From the NCBI GenBank assembly GCA_947629605.1, contig CANREK010000042.1, positions 1-9,486 on the forward strand: a DNA stretch of 9,486 bases. Direction: 5' to 3'. The notes under the pieces were generated by a model, which did no database searches, was not told where the DNA came from, and saw only the letters and a program-made list of their open reading frames with translations. Position numbers and translations under genes: made by a program. The first letter of the stretch is position 1. Every line of letters starts with the position of its first letter. Below are positions 6,022 through 9,486 of the stretch, piece by piece. Source of the stretch: an uncultured Clostridia bacterium (GTDB lineage: Bacteria > Bacillota > Clostridia > Christensenellales > Borkfalkiaceae).

Positions 6022-7443
6022 ATGAAGAAACTTTTCACAGTGGCGTTAGCGGGTTGCATTGCCGTAGGCGGTTGTTTGGCCTTTGCGGCCTGTGACGGTG
6101 GCGGCGGAAGCAGCGATTACGATCATACCATCGTATTCTATTCCTCCCAAGGTGACGCTCTCACGTCGGTGACGGATGCCGCCATCCAAGCGTTCGAAGC
6201 CAAATACCCCGGGTGGCACGTAGACCACCAGCAGCCCGGCGGCTATGACGAGGTCCTCAGCAAGGTCCGTTCCGACCTCACGGGCGGCCTTCAACCCGAT
6301 CTTGCCTATTGCTATGCCGACCACGTCGCGCAGTATATCGAATCGGGTACCGTCGTCAACATGAACCAGTACCTCAAGAATGCCAACTCCTACACCTATA
6401 CGGTCGACGGGACCGAGCACACGATCGACCGCATCGGCTTCACCGACGCGGATGTCGCCAGCTTCATCCCCGGCTACATGCAGGAGGGCTATGCGTCGAA
6501 CTACACCGGTTACAACACCGATGATCCCAACGCTCTCATCACCCTTCCCTTCGTCAAATCCACAGAGCTCCTCTTCTACAATCCCGATGCGCTCGACACG
6601 CTCGGCGTAGAAGTTCCCACCACATGGGACGAACTTTGGAATATCTGCGAACAGGCGAGAAACACGTGGGACAAGTGCACGCCTCTCGGCTACGACAGCG
6701 AAGCGAATTGGTTCATCACGATGTCCGAGCAGCTCGACTTCGACTACACCAGCACCGATGCCAACAACCACTTCCTGTTCAAGAATAAGGGTGCCGAAGA
6801 TTGGCTCACCGAGATTGCGGGGTACTATGGCAAAGGCTACATCACGACCCAGCAGATCTACGGCAGCTACACCAGCGCTCTCTTCCAGAAGGGCCCCGCA
6901 GAAGGCGGTCTCGTGTTCTGTATCGGTTCCTCCGGCGGCGCCAGCAACCAGGCGGGTATCGGCTTCACGACGGAAGTCGCTCCCATCCCCGGTGTCGACG
7001 CAACGCACAACCAGTGCATCAGCCAAGGTCCTTCCCTCGTCATGCTCTCCGGCGGCCACAGCCCCTCAGACCCCAACGAGAAGCAGATCATGACCTTCCA
7101 ATTCATCAAGGAACTCCTCGACGTCAACTTCCAAGCCAAGTTCGCAAAGGCCAGCGGCTATAACCCCATGCGTTCGGACGTCTATGCAGTCGACTCTTAC
7201 GCGCAGTTCCTCGAAGGCGTCGATCCCGAAACGGGTGACGACCTCACCGGTGCGCAACTCGTCGTCTCCAAGTCCGCAAAGGCCGCAACGGCTCTCACCG
7301 AACGGTTCTACACCTCTCCCGCGTTCGTCGGTTCCTCCACGGCGCGTCAGCAGATGACCAGCGTCGTGCAGCGTGTCCTTCTCGGCCAGCGCGATGCCAA
7401 AACCGCCCTTGAAGAAGCCTACAAGAACTGCGGGGGCAAATAA
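6022..7443 (+). CDS. ABC transporter solute-binding lipoprotein (family 1, MalE/UgpB-like)
   Basis: The product is 473 residues, a surface lipoprotein that captures substrate and delivers it to the permeases. The signal peptide (MKK start, hydrophobic to residue 23) ends in AFAAC, with Cys24 as the likely lipidated residue, followed by a Gly/Ser-rich linker. Family-1 extracellular solute-binding features are visible. They include an opening strand 'TIVFYSSQG' (36-44), 'AFEAKYPGW' (57-65), 'QPDLAYCYADH' (91-101), 'KSTELLFYNPDAL' (179-191) followed by 'VPTTWDEL' (198-205), and the late 'ASGYNPMRSDVY' (377-388) typical of the C-terminal lobe. Its length is a little above the usual 400-450. AGGAG (6011-6015) sits 6 nt before the ATG. 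The ligand is not predictable from sequence alone. The family is mostly known for oligosaccharides and glycerol-3-phosphate compounds, while the neighbouring nuclease lipoprotein raises the possibility of a nucleic-acid-derived ligand. Confidence 0.95.
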   Translation: MKKLFTVALAGCIAVGGCLAFAACDGGGGSSDYDHTIVFYSSQGDALTSVTDAAIQAFEAKYPGWHVDHQQPGGYDEVLSKVRSDLTGGLQPDLAYCYADHVAQYIESGTVVNMNQYLKNANSYTYTVDGTEHTIDRIGFTDADVASFIPGYMQEGYASNYTGYNTDDPNALITLPFVKSTELLFYNPDALDTLGVEVPTTWDELWNICEQARNTWDKCTPLGYDSEANWFITMSEQLDFDYTSTDANNHFLFKNKGAEDWLTEIAGYYGKGYITTQQIYGSYTSALFQKGPAEGGLVFCIGSSGGASNQAGIGFTTEVAPIPGVDATHNQCISQGPSLVMLSGGHSPSDPNEKQIMTFQFIKELLDVNFQAKFAKASGYNPMRSDVYAVDSYAQFLEGVDPETGDDLTGAQLVVSKSAKAATALTERFYTSPAFVGSSTARQQMTSVVQRVLLGQRDAKTALEEAYKNCGGK

Positions 7444-7452
7444 TTCAAAGAT

Positions 7453-8727
7453 ATGAGGAAAAAGATCATTTCAGTCTGCGTGACCGCAGTGCTCGCGCTG
7501 TGCTGCATCTTCGCCGTTGCCTGCGGTGGCAACGGCGGCAAGATCGCCGACAATACCGAGCACGTTGACGCCATCACAAAGACCTTAAAACTTTCCAAGC
7601 CCTTCGACGGCAAGCGCCTCATGCAAGAGGGCGGCGGCGGGATCGAGGAAGCCACGCTCATCGGCGAAACGACGGACGGCGACACTTCCAACTTCTCCTT
7701 AAAGAGCGGCGGTTCGGTCACGGTCCGCTATCAGGGCGTCGACACGCCCGAGAGCACGGCGGGGGTCGAAAAGTGGGGGAAGGCGGCAAGCAAGTTCACC
7801 AACGAACAGCTCAAAAGCGCCACCCAGATCGTCATCGAGTCCGCCAAGAGCGGTCAGGTCCCCGAAAAGGACTCCGTCGGCCAGCGCTCGCTGTGCTACG
7901 TTTGGTATAAGACGGCGTCAAGCGACTTCAAGTGCCTCAATCTCGAACTTGTCGAAAACGGCTTCTCGCTCAACAAAGAGGCCGCGACCAACGCCTATTA
8001 CAGCTACTTCCAAAAGGCCGAAGAATTCGCCCGCGGATTCAAGCTCCGCCTCTTCTCCGACCTCGACGATCCGCTCTTCAACACGGCCGTCATCGATATC
8101 TCCCTCAAAGACCTCAAAGCCAACCCCAATAATTATGAGGAAAATTCCAAGGTCCGTTTGAAGGCATACCTCACCGACATGACCAAGTCGGGCTCGGGCG
8201 CCATCACGTTCGAGATCGCCCAGTACGACGAGGCCGAAAACAAAGAGTACAAGCTCAACCTCTATGCCGGATACAGGGGCTCCGCCGTCAACATGCGCGT
8301 GGGCGACCTCTATCAAATCGTCGGTACCCTGCAAAAACACGACGGTGCATGGCAGATCTCGGGCGTAGAAGTCGACAACGACTCAAAAGGGGACGAAATT
8401 TCGTGGAGAGCCCAGCTTTCCTACTATCTCGTCTTTAACGAGTTGAGCCCGCTCTACACCCAAAAAGTAACCTCGAATTGCTACGGCGATGTCACGGTCA
8501 CGGAACTTGTCGGCCTCGAAGGGAAACAGCTCACATTCAAGGGCACCGCTCCCAAGTACGACGAGAACAAGACCCCCGTGGAATTCACCTTCAAAGTAAC
8601 AGTGCCCGACGATTACAACGAATCCATCTACGAGGGAGCAAGGCTCTCCATTGCCCACGGCTTCCAATTCGAAGCGCGTAGCAGCGTTGTCACCGTCACC
8701 GATTACGCTAACCTCACAATCAAATAA
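7453..8727 (+). CDS. SNase-domain (thermonuclease-like) surface lipoprotein with OB-fold-like domain
   Basis: The product is 424 residues. The signal peptide ends in FAVAC (lipidated Cys24), followed by a Gly-rich linker. Residues 66-200 match the staphylococcal nuclease domain. 'TTDGDT' (73-78) carries the D21 equivalent Asp77. 'VRYQGVDTPE' (91-100) carries R35, D40 and E43 as Arg92, Asp97 and Glu100. 'GQRSLCYVW' (143-151) carries the R87 equivalent Arg145 with one extra residue before it. 'LNLELVENGFS' (162-172) matches the usual closing 'Leu-Asn..Leu-Val..Gly'. Calcium-dependent, surface-bound DNA/RNA hydrolysis is therefore likely. Residues 213-310 look like an OB-fold-type beta barrel ('KVRLKAYLTDM', then 'VGDLYQIVGTLQ'). 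Residues 334-424 are another beta-rich segment of unclear fold. The gene starts 9 nt after the binding protein's stop with no visible Shine-Dalgarno, so translation probably depends on coupling. Genes for secreted SNase proteins rarely sit inside sugar-importer operons, which makes the pairing notable. Confidence 0.9.
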   Translation: MRKKIISVCVTAVLALCCIFAVACGGNGGKIADNTEHVDAITKTLKLSKPFDGKRLMQEGGGGIEEATLIGETTDGDTSNFSLKSGGSVTVRYQGVDTPESTAGVEKWGKAASKFTNEQLKSATQIVIESAKSGQVPEKDSVGQRSLCYVWYKTASSDFKCLNLELVENGFSLNKEAATNAYYSYFQKAEEFARGFKLRLFSDLDDPLFNTAVIDISLKDLKANPNNYEENSKVRLKAYLTDMTKSGSGAITFEIAQYDEAENKEYKLNLYAGYRGSAVNMRVGDLYQIVGTLQKHDGAWQISGVEVDNDSKGDEISWRAQLSYYLVFNELSPLYTQKVTSNCYGDVTVTELVGLEGKQLTFKGTAPKYDENKTPVEFTFKVTVPDDYNESIYEGARLSIAHGFQFEARSSVVTVTDYANLTIK

Positions 8728-8744
8728 AAATAAGGAGATAAAAC

Positions 8745-9486
8745 ATGAAAAGCAAGAAAAGACTGACGCTTATTGTGCTGACGATCATGGCGATGATAGC
8801 CTGCCTCATCGGCGCAGTGGCATGCGGCGGCGGGAAAGATGCGGACGTGATCGATATGTACATCCTTCCGCAGAACGAGACCCTCGTCGATTCAGACTTC
8901 AGCCTGCCCAAGACGATCGGTGCCGACGGCGCTGTCGCTGTGACTTGGACGTCAAGCAACACCGACGCGATCGCCATCGAGGACGGCGGTGAGGAATACA
9001 CCGCCAAAGTCACTCTGCAAGCCGAAGTCACGCCCGTCACGCTCACCATCGCCGCGGGCAAGGCGAAAAAGGACTTCACGGTCCGTGTCGACGCCCTCAA
9101 TGTCTTTACCTTTATCAATCACTTCACGTTTGCACAGGAAAAGACCTCGGTAACCAAGGACTTCGACCTCGTCACCTCCACCTCGTTTGCGGGGCAGAGC
9201 GCTACCATCGCATGGTCGGTCAGCGACGACGCCTCCAAGTCCTATATCGAAGTGCAGAACGGCACCAAGGTCCACATCACGCCCGATTACGACCTTGTCG
9301 ATGTCAAGATCGACGCCAAGTTCACCTACAACGGTGACTCCGTCACGCAGAGCTACACCTTCTCCGTCTCTCCCGAGTTCGATCCGCTTCAAAAGGTCAA
9401 CCGCATGTACTCGCAGGCCGATTATCCCCTCGAAATCAGCGGCTACATCGTTCACGCGTACGAAGTCTCCGAGAGCTACGGCAACG
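8745..9486 (+). CDS. Lipoprotein with two tandem Ig-like domains, C-terminal part cut by window edge
   Basis: The frame opens at the ATG at 8745, is preceded by AAGGAG (8732-8737), and has no stop before the right edge, giving 247 visible residues. A signal peptide ends in GAVAC (Cys27 lipidated), followed by Gly-Gly-Gly-Lys. Two bacterial Ig-like domains of the aBig kind follow. The first (about 34-117) has the hallmark 'VTWTSSNTDAIAIEDG' and closes with 'KDFTVRV'. The second (about 118-210) has 'TIAWSVSDD' and closes with 'QSYTFSVS'. From about 228 a new segment, 'YPLEISGYIVHAYEVSES', resembles the first strands of an OB-fold, as in the preceding lipoprotein. In related architectures known to me, Ig/OB modules often precede a secreted nuclease or phosphoesterase domain, but nothing of that kind is visible here. 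Only 17 nt separate it from the nuclease gene, so it belongs to the same operon and acts at the cell surface. Confidence 0.9.
   Translation, partial: MKSKKRLTLIVLTIMAMIACLIGAVACGGGKDADVIDMYILPQNETLVDSDFSLPKTIGADGAVAVTWTSSNTDAIAIEDGGEEYTAKVTLQAEVTPVTLTIAAGKAKKDFTVRVDALNVFTFINHFTFAQEKTSVTKDFDLVTSTSFAGQSATIAWSVSDDASKSYIEVQNGTKVHITPDYDLVDVKIDAKFTYNGDSVTQSYTFSVSPEFDPLQKVNRMYSQADYPLEISGYIVHAYEVSESYGN

Noticed and set aside
6046..7059. Long minus-strand frame (337 codons) opposite the binding-protein gene
   Set aside because: The plus strand encodes a clear lipoprotein with family-1 binding-protein motifs; the antisense product has no plausible features.

Overview
The window looks like a chromosomal segment of an uncultured Clostridia-type Firmicute, perhaps Christensenellales. 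It is moderately GC-rich with strong purine-rich Shine-Dalgarno sites, Gram-positive style lipoproteins, a consensus SigmaA promoter, and a wall or membrane protein ending in a Cys-Gly-Gly/TM/basic tail. The taxonomic guess rests on general resemblance, not on a search. All genes read on the + strand.

Layout. (1) Bases 2-757 are the 3' part of a secreted protein: one bacterial Ig-like domain, an Asp/Pro/Asn-rich spacer and a C-terminal membrane anchor. (2) Bases 758-974 form the only real intergenic region. It holds a GC-rich hairpin (possible terminator), a perfect extended -10 SigmaA promoter, and overlapping inverted and direct repeats at and just after the expected transcription start (candidate operator). 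(3) From 975 to the right edge runs one tightly packed operon. It encodes a 95-aa one-TM protein, a 434-aa two-TM protein of unknown family, a MalK/MsmX/UgpC-type ATPase, a possible 19-codon mini-ORF, a MalF-type permease with an unusual N-terminal TM extension, a MalG-type permease, a solute-binding lipoprotein, a lipoprotein with a staphylococcal-nuclease (SNase) domain plus an OB-fold-like domain, and a lipoprotein with two Ig-like domains that runs off the window just as an OB-like strand begins.

How the genes may work together. The core (ATPase, two permeases, binding protein) is a complete CUT1-type importer of the carbohydrate/glycerophosphate class. No glycoside hydrolase, sugar kinase or LacI regulator is visible. 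Instead the binding protein is followed within 9 nt by a surface nuclease whose five key SNase positions (D21, R35, D40, E43, R87 equivalents) are all present. The most interesting reading is an extracellular nucleic-acid scavenging system: surface nuclease and Ig/OB lipoproteins capture and cut DNA or RNA, and the CUT1-type importer takes up a product. This is inference. The substrate is unknown, and the two membrane proteins that open the operon have no function I can name.
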